A stretch of DNA of 64,000 nucleotides, taken from contig JBCCQN010000014.1 of assembly GCA_039024315.1 (NCBI GenBank), forward strand, positions 7,988-71,987, given 5' to 3'. The notes below the pieces were generated by a model. It saw only the letters and a list, made by a program, of their open reading frames with translations, was not told the origin of the DNA and did not search any database. The position numbers and the translations under genes were made by a program. Of this stretch, positions 7,713-15,637 are shown piece by piece. Within the stretch, counting starts at the first letter, position 1; each line of letters opens with the position of its first letter. This DNA comes from JBCAWW01 sp039024315. Its GTDB lineage: Bacteria; Bacteroidota; Bacteroidia; J057.

Positions 7713-8534
7713 TCAAGCGAAGCTTGCATAAAGCACCCCTTCATGATTCATAAAGCTGTCTTCTTGGCGGTTAAGTGCCAATCTGCCCCCAGCAAAATTT
7801 GTGGCAGGCAGAGCTAGTTCTTGATAAATACAGGCGGTAGCCGCAAAATCCCAAATACTGCCCCCGCCCTTGGACTTTTTGGGGAGTTTGAGCATACAGG
7901 CAGGACTGTTTTCAAGCACACGGATGGCATTCAACACAGCTCCTGCCCCATCGATTTCTTTGATGTGCTGCAAACCTAAATGCGCCGCCTTTTCGTTTAG
8001 CAAGTGTTTGATTTCGGCCTTGCGAGGCGTATCCGCTAGCTTGCGGTCAGTTACATAAGTTAGATATTCATGCACAGCTTTAATTTGCCATGGTTTACTG
8101 TTTTTGTACGCGCCGTGGCCTCTGCTGGCGTAGTACAGATTGTCGGTACTGGGATCGTAAACTACGCCAATCTGAGGGCTTCCGTCTTGAGCCACTAAAG
8201 CGATAGAAACCGAAAAGCCCGGCCTTTTATTGATAAAGGCGAGGGTGCCATCCATAGGATCTACGCACCAAAAAAAGGCTTTCTTGAAACGACTGCCATC
8301 ATCTTCGGTCTCTTCTGATAAAAGGGCAAAATCAAACTCCTCACAGCTAGCTTGAAGATGATCCAAAATGACAGCTTCGCACTCTCGATCTACTACGGTT
8401 ACCACTTGGGAGGCATAGCTTGCTCCGGCCTGCTTTTGTTCCACGATGACCTCCTCCTGCATATAGCGCTGGATGACTTTGCCAGCCGCCAGTGCCGCCG
8501 AGATGGCAATATCAGTCAATGAGTTTAAATCCAT
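7713..8534 (-). CDS. Inositol monophosphatase / CysQ-like phosphatase
   Basis: A 273-residue magnesium-dependent phosphatase of the inositol monophosphatase superfamily. It has the metal-binding motifs in order: LLSEETEDDG (paired acidic residues), CVDPMDGTLAFINKRPGFSVSIAL (family signature DPxDGTxxF), and GSIWDFAATACI (WD motif near the C terminus). The start is set at MDLNSLTDIA (8534), two bases after the stop of the upstream kinase gene, rather than an overlapping earlier codon. Candidate substrates are inositol phosphates, 3'-phosphoadenosine 5'-phosphate or sugar bisphosphates; the sequence does not decide. The tight junction suggests an operon with the kinase-like gene. Confidence 0.88.
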   Translation of the reverse strand: MDLNSLTDIAISAALAAGKVIQRYMQEEVIVEQKQAGASYASQVVTVVDRECEAVILDHLQASCEEFDFALLSEETEDDGSRFKKAFFWCVDPMDGTLAFINKRPGFSVSIALVAQDGSPQIGVVYDPSTDNLYYASRGHGAYKNSKPWQIKAVHEYLTYVTDRKLADTPRKAEIKHLLNEKAAHLGLQHIKEIDGAGAVLNAIRVLENSPACMLKLPKKSKGGGSIWDFAATACIYQELALPATNFAGGRLALNRQEDSFMNHEGVLYASFA

Positions 8535-8536
8535 GT

Positions 8537-9484
8537 CTATAGATTGTCGATCACTTCCTTGCATACCCTTTCGCTATAAGTATTGATCTTCCAGTGGCCG
8601 GGGCTCCAACCCTTGAGAAAGCGGTGAAAATCCGCCCAAGCAACGCGATAGAGCGCGCGCCATTCTTTTTCTAGTGCTGCATGGGGCTCTCCCAAGGCTT
8701 TTTGCAGATGGCCAAAATAGGTGTCGAGAATTGGCTCCTCTAGGCGTTCGCACTCTCTTTCGTTGAGACAACTGCCGATAAAGTAAGCTACGTCCTTCAT
8801 ACCGCAGCCCCCACCGACGTATTGAAAGTCAACCCCCGCTACCTGACCTTCATTACCAAAGCAAAAGTTGGCCAACTTGGCATCTCCGTGGACAAAGCTT
8901 TGGTGCTCACAATGATTGAGTTTGGCATCAATGGCGGCGGCGGCTTCCTGTAATCTTTGGTCCGCCAACACTTCTAGCTCCTGCGGGCGAGTCTCCAAAT
9001 GCCAGTAGGTACCGACTGCCCAAAGTCCTTGAGGGGCTTGGCCCAAATAGCTAGCATGAAACTGGGCTAACCAAGCGAGGCAGCTAGAAATTTCTTCCCA
9101 TTTGAGCGAGCGCTTGCGCAGAGGGAAACCGGCATCGTCTAAATCCTCCAAAATCATCAAGACTTCTTCCCCTTGCGTCTCAACAGCAAAACATCGAGGC
9201 AGGCGAGCGCTACTTTCTCGGCTATAACTTTGGTACCATTTTGTTTCTACTTGGTAAGATTTCAACTTACGCTGATGGCCAATATCGGTATTCCAACCTC
9301 GTGGGTGCTGGGTGTGGGACGGAAGCTGAACGTGTTTTACTACTACACTGTTGACTGCTGCATTTTCTAAGCTTATGCGGAGGATTTTGCCATATCCACT
9401 CCAAAGGCTTTGAATCATCTCCTTTTCGTAGAGAGCGGAGGCACCCGTGCTTTGCAGAATGATCGATTTGAAATATTCGTTCAT
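8537..9484 (-). CDS. APH/choline-kinase-like phosphotransferase
   Basis: A 315-residue protein of the aminoglycoside-phosphotransferase-like kinase fold, closest in style to the ecdysteroid-kinase/choline-kinase group. Visible motifs are SFVHGDAKLANFCF (Brenner-type catalytic HGDxxxxN) and VAGVDFQYVGGGCGMKDVAYF (metal-binding D replacing the DFG aspartate). It would phosphorylate a small hydroxylated metabolite; the substrate is unknown. The next gene downstream, two bases away, is an inositol-phosphatase-like enzyme, so the pair may add and remove phosphate on related small molecules. A good -7 box (TATCTTTG, minus, 9492-9499) lies only 8 bases before the ATG. Confidence 0.82.
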   Translation of the reverse strand: MNEYFKSIILQSTGASALYEKEMIQSLWSGYGKILRISLENAAVNSVVVKHVQLPSHTQHPRGWNTDIGHQRKLKSYQVETKWYQSYSRESSARLPRCFAVETQGEEVLMILEDLDDAGFPLRKRSLKWEEISSCLAWLAQFHASYLGQAPQGLWAVGTYWHLETRPQELEVLADQRLQEAAAAIDAKLNHCEHQSFVHGDAKLANFCFGNEGQVAGVDFQYVGGGCGMKDVAYFIGSCLNERECERLEEPILDTYFGHLQKALGEPHAALEKEWRALYRVAWADFHRFLKGWSPGHWKINTYSERVCKEVIDNL

Positions 9485-9491
9485 ATGGCCT

Positions 9492-9499
9492 CAAAGATA
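9492..9499 (-). promoter_or_regulatory. -7 promoter box (TATCTTTG)
   Basis: Exact match to the Bacteroidota TAnnTTTG element on the minus strand. Its 3' end is 7 bases before the start codon of the kinase-like gene, so the transcript would have almost no leader. No clear TTG at -33 is present. Confidence 0.5.
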
Positions 9500-9552
9500 A
9501 GAAAGTGTCTTTGGGGAGTTCCTATTTGCCGGCTGCTTTGTAGCAAAAAATT

Positions 9553-9577
9553 AGCCGTTCCGCGCAGCGGAACGGCT
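9553..9577 (-). terminator. Repeat-derived terminator after the 9604-10881 gene
   Basis: Strong hairpin with 11-base arms AGCCGTTCCGC / GCGGAACGGCT and a GCA loop. On the minus strand it is followed by AATTTTTTGC, a usable U-tract; the plus strand has TTTT too. It is a GC-extended member of the dispersed AGCGTTC palindrome family, here placed as a transcription terminator. Confidence 0.7.
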
Positions 9578-9603
9578 TTTCTACTATCCCCCCTTTATTT
9601 GGT

Positions 9604-10881
9604 CTAGTAGATCACCACCTTTTGCGGTGGATTGTGTGAGTTTTCGGTTTCTACACGTACGAGATAGGTTCCCGGCTGCAAATGCGCCACTTCAAGCGTC
9701 CATTGGTAGAGGTCGCTTTGGGTACTCGGTACAGAGATTTTCCGCCCACTCAGGTCAAGTATTTCGATCTGTGTTATTTCTTTTTCGGTTGAGCTGATAT
9801 GTAGCTGATCTGAGGTCGGATTGGGATAGAGGCTATAACGGAAGTTATTGGGCTCAACTTTGAGTCTTAAGATCTCAGAGTAGGCAAACTGTCCGTCAAA
9901 ATCCACTTGCTTGAGGCGATAGTAGTTGTCCCCATTGACTGGACTACGATCAACGAATTGATAATCAATTTTTTCATTGGTAGTGCCATTGCCTGCGAGG
10001 CTACTAATGCTGCTAAAGTTTTCACCGTCGGTGGAACGCTCAATCACGAAATGGTCATTGTTAAGTTCTGTAGCAGTGGTCCAGTTCAAGACCACCGTCT
10101 CGCCACTGACGCGCCCGTCAAAGCCAACCCACTCCACTGGGAAGCTGTTGGGATCAGTATATGTATCCACCAAACAAGGATTGAAGTTAAGTGAGAACAT
10201 ACGATCTGGTGCATCAGACGGGCCATCGTAGGCAGGATCAATGATAATTTTTGCGCGGTACAAAAAGCTTGAGCGATTAAAGTACTCGGCGGTAACCATG
10301 TGCTCAGTCGCATCTACAGTAATACCAGGTTGGTTATCTACAGTGCGAGCGTCAAATTGTACGATGCCCCCTCCGGGGAACGCATAGTCGAGTTTTGTGT
10401 TATTCTCGACAGTATAGTTGTCCATAGTGTGAAAAGCGACTGATTCACGTAGGCGATAGTCATCGCCATCTACGTCTACAGCAGTTGCCTTCCAGCCAGG
10501 GATGTCTGTTGGCTGATTGGTATTGGCGTTGACAAAACTGATTTGAAAATCCATGTAGGCGATCCCACCTGAACTTGGCTGAGAGATCACTTCTACTTGC
10601 GGCTGGAAAGCACTGTCTGTGCCCGTCCAACTCATATCAAGATGCTTAAGGTAAGCGTTAGCGGCGGCTTGGATTTCGATCAAGGCGTCCACGCCATCGA
10701 GGACTTGGGTGTAGCGATAGACAGCGCCGACGGCCTTATCTGTACCGCTTTCTAAGGTGTAGTTGGTAAAGCGAAGCTCTGGCCCATATGAGCATGGGGT
10801 TTGCTGCGCTTGTAAAGACGAAAATGAAATTACAGGTAGTAAAGCAGCGAAAATCAAGTTGAATAATATCTGCTTTTTCAT
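9604..10881 (-). CDS. Secreted protein with T9SS type A sorting domain
   Basis: A 425-residue exported protein: signal peptide MKKQILFNLIFAALLPVISFSSLQAQ, an N-terminal beta-rich domain of unknown family (about 30-245), a fibronectin type III-like segment (about 250-335: VVLNWTTATELNNDHFVIERSTDGENF, a common Bacteroidota cargo signature), and a T9SS sorting domain (about 340-425, YSLYPNPTSDQLHISS ... GTYLVRVETE). It is a probable cell-surface or secreted protein and a client of the PorU/PorV machinery in this window. No catalytic motif is visible. Confidence 0.87.
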   Translation of the reverse strand: MKKQILFNLIFAALLPVISFSSLQAQQTPCSYGPELRFTNYTLESGTDKAVGAVYRYTQVLDGVDALIEIQAAANAYLKHLDMSWTGTDSAFQPQVEVISQPSSGGIAYMDFQISFVNANTNQPTDIPGWKATAVDVDGDDYRLRESVAFHTMDNYTVENNTKLDYAFPGGGIVQFDARTVDNQPGITVDATEHMVTAEYFNRSSFLYRAKIIIDPAYDGPSDAPDRMFSLNFNPCLVDTYTDPNSFPVEWVGFDGRVSGETVVLNWTTATELNNDHFVIERSTDGENFSSISSLAGNGTTNEKIDYQFVDRSPVNGDNYYRLKQVDFDGQFAYSEILRLKVEPNNFRYSLYPNPTSDQLHISSTEKEITQIEILDLSGRKISVPSTQSDLYQWTLEVAHLQPGTYLVRVETENSHNPPQKVVIY

Positions 10882-11181
10882 AGCTAGGGGTTTGGAGTTT
10901 GGTAGTAAAGCTTAAAAAATGATGTTTGGTATTTGTTATGTTTCCACACTTCAAAGGAACGGATTAATACGTCCTCGGATAAGGAATTACCGCTGAATGG
11001 GAGATAATGGATGATAATCGGATATTTGGGAGGGCTAAACTATCCAAACTTTATACTTGGAGGCTTTGGCGCGAGGATGTGCATTTTAAAGCGGTAATTA
11101 TCAGTGAGATATCGTAAATTTTAAAGGCATAAGCGACTAGCACTCTGTCTGTAACATTACTGTAAGCTCTAAGTCATATTC
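10882..11181. other. Divergent promoter region, no gene seen
   Basis: A 300-bp gap between the divergent cargo gene (minus) and the response regulator gene (plus). It is AT-rich and carries no repeat of the two dispersed families, no strong hairpin and no exact TAnnTTTG box that I can place. It must hold promoters for both sides. Confidence 0.5.
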
Positions 11182-11793
11182 ATGTATCAGCTAAAGATAT
11201 TGGTGGTCGAAGACGATATTTTCATCGCGCAAGACATCAAGGAATGTCTAGAATCCCATGATTATCACGTTACCGATATTGCCTACCACTTTGAGGATGC
11301 TTTGGCCTGCCTCGCCAAAGATTTGCCCGATCTGGTATTGCTCGATATCCATTTGGGCCAAGGGCCTGATGGTATCTCCTTGGCTGAGCAATTGCAAACT
11401 GACTACCAGATCCCTTTTGTCTATTTGACTTCTTATGCAGACCGAGCTACGCTCGAAAGAGTCAAACCCACTAGGCCGCTCGCCTATATCCTCAAACCCT
11501 TTAGCGAAAAAGACTTATTTGCCAATATTGAACTCGCCATGTACAAATATGCCGAGCGTTATCAGCCTCCCACTTGGCAAGCCGACTACATCAACCAAAA
11601 ACTCTCTACGGACTTTACCCCCAAGGAAATCGAAGTGCTGCAGGGGATTTTTGCAGGTAAAACCAATCGCCAACTGTGTGAGCAGCACTTTATCAGTACC
11701 AATACCATCAAGACCCACGTCCGCCGGATCTACAGTAAACTGCAAGTCAATTCTCGGCCTGAGGCCATGGCTTTTTTGCGTCAATCTCTCTAA
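11182..11793 (+). CDS. Response regulator, REC + LuxR-type HTH
   Basis: A 203-residue two-component response regulator. Residues 1-120 form a receiver domain with ILVVEDD near the N terminus and the phospho-acceptor aspartate in LVLLDIHLG; T in VYLTSYAD and K in AYILKPF complete the active site. Residues about 140-203 are a LuxR-type DNA-binding domain (FTPKEIEVLQGIFAGKTNRQL ... STNTIKTHVRRIYSKL). It precedes the sensor kinase gene by 11 bases in the same direction, so the two are almost certainly an operon and cognate pair. The stimulus is unknown. Confidence 0.95.
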   Translation: MYQLKILVVEDDIFIAQDIKECLESHDYHVTDIAYHFEDALACLAKDLPDLVLLDIHLGQGPDGISLAEQLQTDYQIPFVYLTSYADRATLERVKPTRPLAYILKPFSEKDLFANIELAMYKYAERYQPPTWQADYINQKLSTDFTPKEIEVLQGIFAGKTNRQLCEQHFISTNTIKTHVRRIYSKLQVNSRPEAMAFLRQSL

Positions 11794-11804
11794 ACTGTGC
11801 TTGT

Positions 11805-13889
11805 ATGATTGCCTATCCTCCCCTAAGTGTAACCGTTTTCTTGCTCTGCAGCTTGCTGCTTAGCTTCGGATCTCATTCAGCGCTCCAAGCTCAATATCGT
11901 CTCCCACCAGTAGATACCCTTTTATATCAGCTCGAGCATCCCGTCAATGACAGTCTCACCTTCTTGACGCTGGTATTTTTGACCGAGCAGATGCAGTTTC
12001 AAAATCCAAGGCAGGGCTTACGTTATGCCCAACAAGCACTAGCTATGCCGATCGCCGAAGGAGATACTTCACGTCAAATCGAAATTTTGTCTCGCCAAGG
12101 GGCCTGCTATTCTCGTTTGGGGATATATGACAGTGCCAAGATGATTCATCAGCAGGCTTATGTGATGGGATTAGCCTCCGGCGAACGCTTGCACGCAGCC
12201 AATCAACTGGCCAATATCTCCAATGCCTTCGACGCCCAAAGCCAGTTGGACTCTGCCCTCTTCTACAATGATCAGGCGTTGGCTATTTATACCGAGCTAA
12301 AACGCCCGATCTACGAAGCCATCGCCTATAACAACCAAGCGATCATCTCTGAAAAACAAGGCAACTACGCCAAGGCCATCGAATCATATCTTGAAGCTCT
12401 GACCATATTTGACAAGCGGGACTATAAAGCCGGTTCGGCGGCAGTGCTGGCAAACCTGGGTATCATCTATCTGCGGCAAGAAGCCTATCCAGAAGCCATC
12501 GATTATTGTCAACGTTCTCTAACCCTCAAGCGCGAAATTGAAGATGTATTTGGGATTTCGATCAATCTCAATACGTTAGGAGAGATTTATCTGGCGCTTG
12601 ATCAGTGCGACTCGGCCCTGCATTATAGCCTTGAGGCACTTATCATCAAGCAAAAATTGGAAGATCCCCAAGGTCAAGCCGCGGTCCATACTCAGTTAGG
12701 GGTGATTTATTTCGCAGACCAAGCGTTCCGCGAAGCGGAGCACCATCTCAATCAAGGCTACGAATTTGCTGTCCTCGCTCAAGACCAACTCATCCAGGGC
12801 AAAGCCGCCCTCATGATGGCTCAGTTGCTTCCGATCACCCAGCCCAAGAAGGCGGTGGAGCCCTACCTTGAGGAAGCTTTAGCGATCGCTAGGACTACGG
12901 GAGGACGGGAACTTTTGCGGGAAGTTTATGCCGCCTATTATCAATATTACCGCGCCAGAAAGGACTTCCGAGCTTTCGATTATCAAGATCGCTATCAAAC
13001 GCTCAGTGATAGCCTCCGCAATGATTCTATCGTACAGGCATTTACGCGCCAAGAGATGGAGTACAGCTTCGCGCTTGAAAAAAATGAAATCGCTCTCGCC
13101 CAGTCGCAAAAAGAACTAGCCTTTGATCAAGCCATCAAGCGGCAGCAATTGATCGGACTTTTTGCTTTGCTAGGTGCTTTGGCCTTGGGCATTATCTCTC
13201 TGCTGCTGTGGCGCAGTTATCGCCTCAAACAAAAGACCAACCAACAGCTCAACGCCCAAAATGAAACCATCCAGCAAAGCCTCGAAGAGCGAGAAATCCT
13301 CCTTAAAGAGATTCATCATCGCGTCAAAAATAATCTGCAAATCATCTCCTCCCTTTTGGGCCTCCAATCTCGCAGTATCGACGATCCCCTAGCCTTAGAG
13401 GCCATCGCCGAAAGCCGCAATCGAGTCCATTCTATGGCCCTCATCCACCAAAATCTCTATCAGGACGAAAGCCTCATGGAAGTCTCCCTGCCGGATTATA
13501 TTTCTCAACTGACCCAAAGCTTGTTGGAGTCCTATCAGCTTAATACGCAAGAAATAGAACTCAAACAAAATATAGAGGAACTGTCCTTAGATGTAGATTT
13601 GCTGATTCCCTTGGGGCTTATCCTCAATGAGTTGATCAGCAATGCTTTGAAGCACGCCTTCGGCGAACGCCAGCACGGACAGATTGCCATCGAAATCCAA
13701 TCCCTACCCGAGCATCTGCAGGTAAAAGTTGCGGACAATGGACAAGGCCTACCACCGGATTTTGAGCAAAAAGCGCAGCGCTCTTTAGGCTATAAACTGG
13801 TCCGTTCCTTTGTCAAAAAGATGAACGCTAGCCTGCAGATCAATACCCAAGCTGGCACGCAAATCGACATGTTGATTCCTCATACCTAA
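11805..13889 (+). CDS. TPR sensor histidine kinase (HisKA_2/HWE-like)
   Basis: A 694-residue sensor kinase. It has a signal peptide or first membrane segment (about 6-28), periplasmic tetratricopeptide repeats (about 40-400), one transmembrane helix (about 445-468, LIGLFALLGALALGIISLLLW), a coiled coil, a HisKA_2 dimerisation domain with the phospho-acceptor in LKEIHHRVKNNLQIISSLLGLQ, and a HATPase_c domain (LNELISNALKHAF; VADNGQGLP). It pairs with the LuxR-type regulator just upstream. A copy of the dispersed AGCGTTCCGCGAAGCGG repeat lies inside the TPR region at 12722-12738 and is translated as AFREAE without breaking the frame. Confidence 0.94.
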   Translation: MIAYPPLSVTVFLLCSLLLSFGSHSALQAQYRLPPVDTLLYQLEHPVNDSLTFLTLVFLTEQMQFQNPRQGLRYAQQALAMPIAEGDTSRQIEILSRQGACYSRLGIYDSAKMIHQQAYVMGLASGERLHAANQLANISNAFDAQSQLDSALFYNDQALAIYTELKRPIYEAIAYNNQAIISEKQGNYAKAIESYLEALTIFDKRDYKAGSAAVLANLGIIYLRQEAYPEAIDYCQRSLTLKREIEDVFGISINLNTLGEIYLALDQCDSALHYSLEALIIKQKLEDPQGQAAVHTQLGVIYFADQAFREAEHHLNQGYEFAVLAQDQLIQGKAALMMAQLLPITQPKKAVEPYLEEALAIARTTGGRELLREVYAAYYQYYRARKDFRAFDYQDRYQTLSDSLRNDSIVQAFTRQEMEYSFALEKNEIALAQSQKELAFDQAIKRQQLIGLFALLGALALGIISLLLWRSYRLKQKTNQQLNAQNETIQQSLEEREILLKEIHHRVKNNLQIISSLLGLQSRSIDDPLALEAIAESRNRVHSMALIHQNLYQDESLMEVSLPDYISQLTQSLLESYQLNTQEIELKQNIEELSLDVDLLIPLGLILNELISNALKHAFGERQHGQIAIEIQSLPEHLQVKVADNGQGLPPDFEQKAQRSLGYKLVRSFVKKMNASLQINTQAGTQIDMLIPHT

Positions 13890-13890
13890 A

Positions 13891-13906
13891 TCACCCTCTA
13901 GGGTGA
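13891..13906. terminator. Short palindrome after the kinase gene
   Basis: TCACCCT-CT-AGGGTGA, a perfect inverted repeat starting one base after the kinase stop codon. There is no U-tract, so it is at best a weak or protein-assisted terminator or an RNA 3'-end stabiliser. Confidence 0.35.
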
Positions 13907-13961
13907 CGCGATTCAAAAATCCGGAGCAGAAATTGGCGCTACGAATAAAAAATGTATCGTC

Positions 13962-15566
13962 ATGAAAACTATTTCTGGCTTCCGGCTGCTCTTTTCTTTG
14001 TATCTCGGCCTATGTTTTTACACAGCTCCGCTGAACGCTCAGTCTTGGCAGCTACAATCGCCTATCATCCCTCTCGATAGCAACATCAAAGCACAAGATA
14101 ATTTTGGCATGGGGGTGGCACTTACGGACTCATTTATGTTGATCGGTAGTCCCAATCATGAGTATGATGAAAATGGGGACAATCGTATGTTTGCCGCAGG
14201 GGCCGCTTATATCTTTCAGCACGACCTTACGGGTATTTTTGCTTTTCAGAAGCTTGCCGCGCCCGATCGGAGTGGGGCCGCAGCTTATGGCCATGAAGTC
14301 GCTATGAATGAAAATTGGGCGGTCGTGAGTGCCTTTCAATCGCCCTCCAACTCCCTCAATGGGGTGGGACAAGTCTATATCTATGCGCAGGAGGCCGGTG
14401 GTTTGTGGGTCTTGGATACTATTTTGGCTCCCCCCCAAGCGCAGGCGATCATGCAGTTTGGGATCTCAATTTCTCTCTATCAGGATGCCCTCATCATTGG
14501 GGCCGCCAGAGAAAAGCGGGACGCTAATGAGCAAAATGATTTGACTGACGCTGGCGCTGCCTACTATTATGAATACGATGCTGTTCAAGGCTGGCAGTTT
14601 GTCCAAAAGCTGGTGGCTAGCGACCGTAGTGAGGATGCCCGCTTTGGGGTGGGAGTCGCTTTGTACGATAATGTGATTTGCGTAGGAGCCCCAGACCAAA
14701 CGCTCGATCCCTTGACCTTTCCGATCATTAAAGGCGGGCAGGTCTATGTATATGAAAAAGATTCGACCAGCGGATTATTTAGCGAAGTCCAAATCCTCAG
14801 AGATCAGAGTCCCCGCTCCTTGGGTGCTTTTGGTACTGATTTGGCGCTTTGGGAAAACGAATTAATGGTAGGAGAAACCAATGAAGGGGAATACCCGACG
14901 GGCTCTGTGCCGCAAGCTGGTATGGTGGAGGTCTACCAGAGAGATGCGACTGGTGTCTGGCAGTATGAGCAAGCTTTGGTACCTCAAGATTTAAATCAAG
15001 GTGGCCTCTTTGGACGGGTAGATTTGCAGGGCGACTTAGCGATAGTAGGTGCCTATGGCACCGATATTGGGGCGCTACCCACAGATTCGATCAAAGACGG
15101 TGGCGCGGCCTATGTTTTTGAGCGGATCAATGATCAATGGCAGCAAGTGGACAAATTTGCCCCTAGCGACCGCATGTCCTTCGACAAACTTGGGGATGCC
15201 ATTGCGATCAATGGGAGCCAAGTACTAGTCGGTGGGCCTTTTTCTGCGCAAGACGCAGCTTTGTTTGATGCAGGTGAGGCTTGGCTTTACCAGCGAGATT
15301 TCCCTTTGACTTTAGAGCCCCAACGAGCAAAGCTCAAAGCTTGGCCCAATCCTGTGCAAAGCGAGCTCCGACTCGAATGGCCCGAGCAAAGTATACATTC
15401 AATCCAATTGTTTGACCTTTATGGTCAAAGCTATACGGTGGAGCTTGAACATACCGGGCCTCACCGTCTACAACTTTCCCTCGGACACTTGAGCCCAGGG
15501 CTTTACTTGCTCAGCCTCACCAGCCAAGGGGGAGGTAAAGCATATTTACGTCTGCAAAAGCAGTAA
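13962..15566 (+). CDS. FG-GAP-like beta-propeller protein with T9SS sorting domain
   Basis: A 534-residue exported protein. After a signal peptide (1-27, ending NAQ) there are about six repeats with a pattern like FGxxVAL-x-D-x6-GAP...GAAYxFxxD (for example NFGMGVALTDSFMLIGSPN and RFGVGVALYDNVICVGAPDQ). This is the integrin-alpha-like FG-GAP propeller common in secreted Bacteroidota proteins, typically involved in adhesion or ligand binding. The C terminus (about 455-534, LKAWPNPVQSELRLEW ... LRLQKQ) is a T9SS sorting domain. It precedes the PorU genes by only 71 bp, but that is probably position rather than function. Confidence 0.88.
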   Translation: MKTISGFRLLFSLYLGLCFYTAPLNAQSWQLQSPIIPLDSNIKAQDNFGMGVALTDSFMLIGSPNHEYDENGDNRMFAAGAAYIFQHDLTGIFAFQKLAAPDRSGAAAYGHEVAMNENWAVVSAFQSPSNSLNGVGQVYIYAQEAGGLWVLDTILAPPQAQAIMQFGISISLYQDALIIGAAREKRDANEQNDLTDAGAAYYYEYDAVQGWQFVQKLVASDRSEDARFGVGVALYDNVICVGAPDQTLDPLTFPIIKGGQVYVYEKDSTSGLFSEVQILRDQSPRSLGAFGTDLALWENELMVGETNEGEYPTGSVPQAGMVEVYQRDATGVWQYEQALVPQDLNQGGLFGRVDLQGDLAIVGAYGTDIGALPTDSIKDGGAAYVFERINDQWQQVDKFAPSDRMSFDKLGDAIAINGSQVLVGGPFSAQDAALFDAGEAWLYQRDFPLTLEPQRAKLKAWPNPVQSELRLEWPEQSIHSIQLFDLYGQSYTVELEHTGPHRLQLSLGHLSPGLYLLSLTSQGGGKAYLRLQKQ

Positions 15567-15637
15567 GAGGGTGCCTTCTTTTTGACTCACTTTTTCAGAG
15601 ATGAAGCCGCTAAATTGTCGTACCAAAAACTCACACC

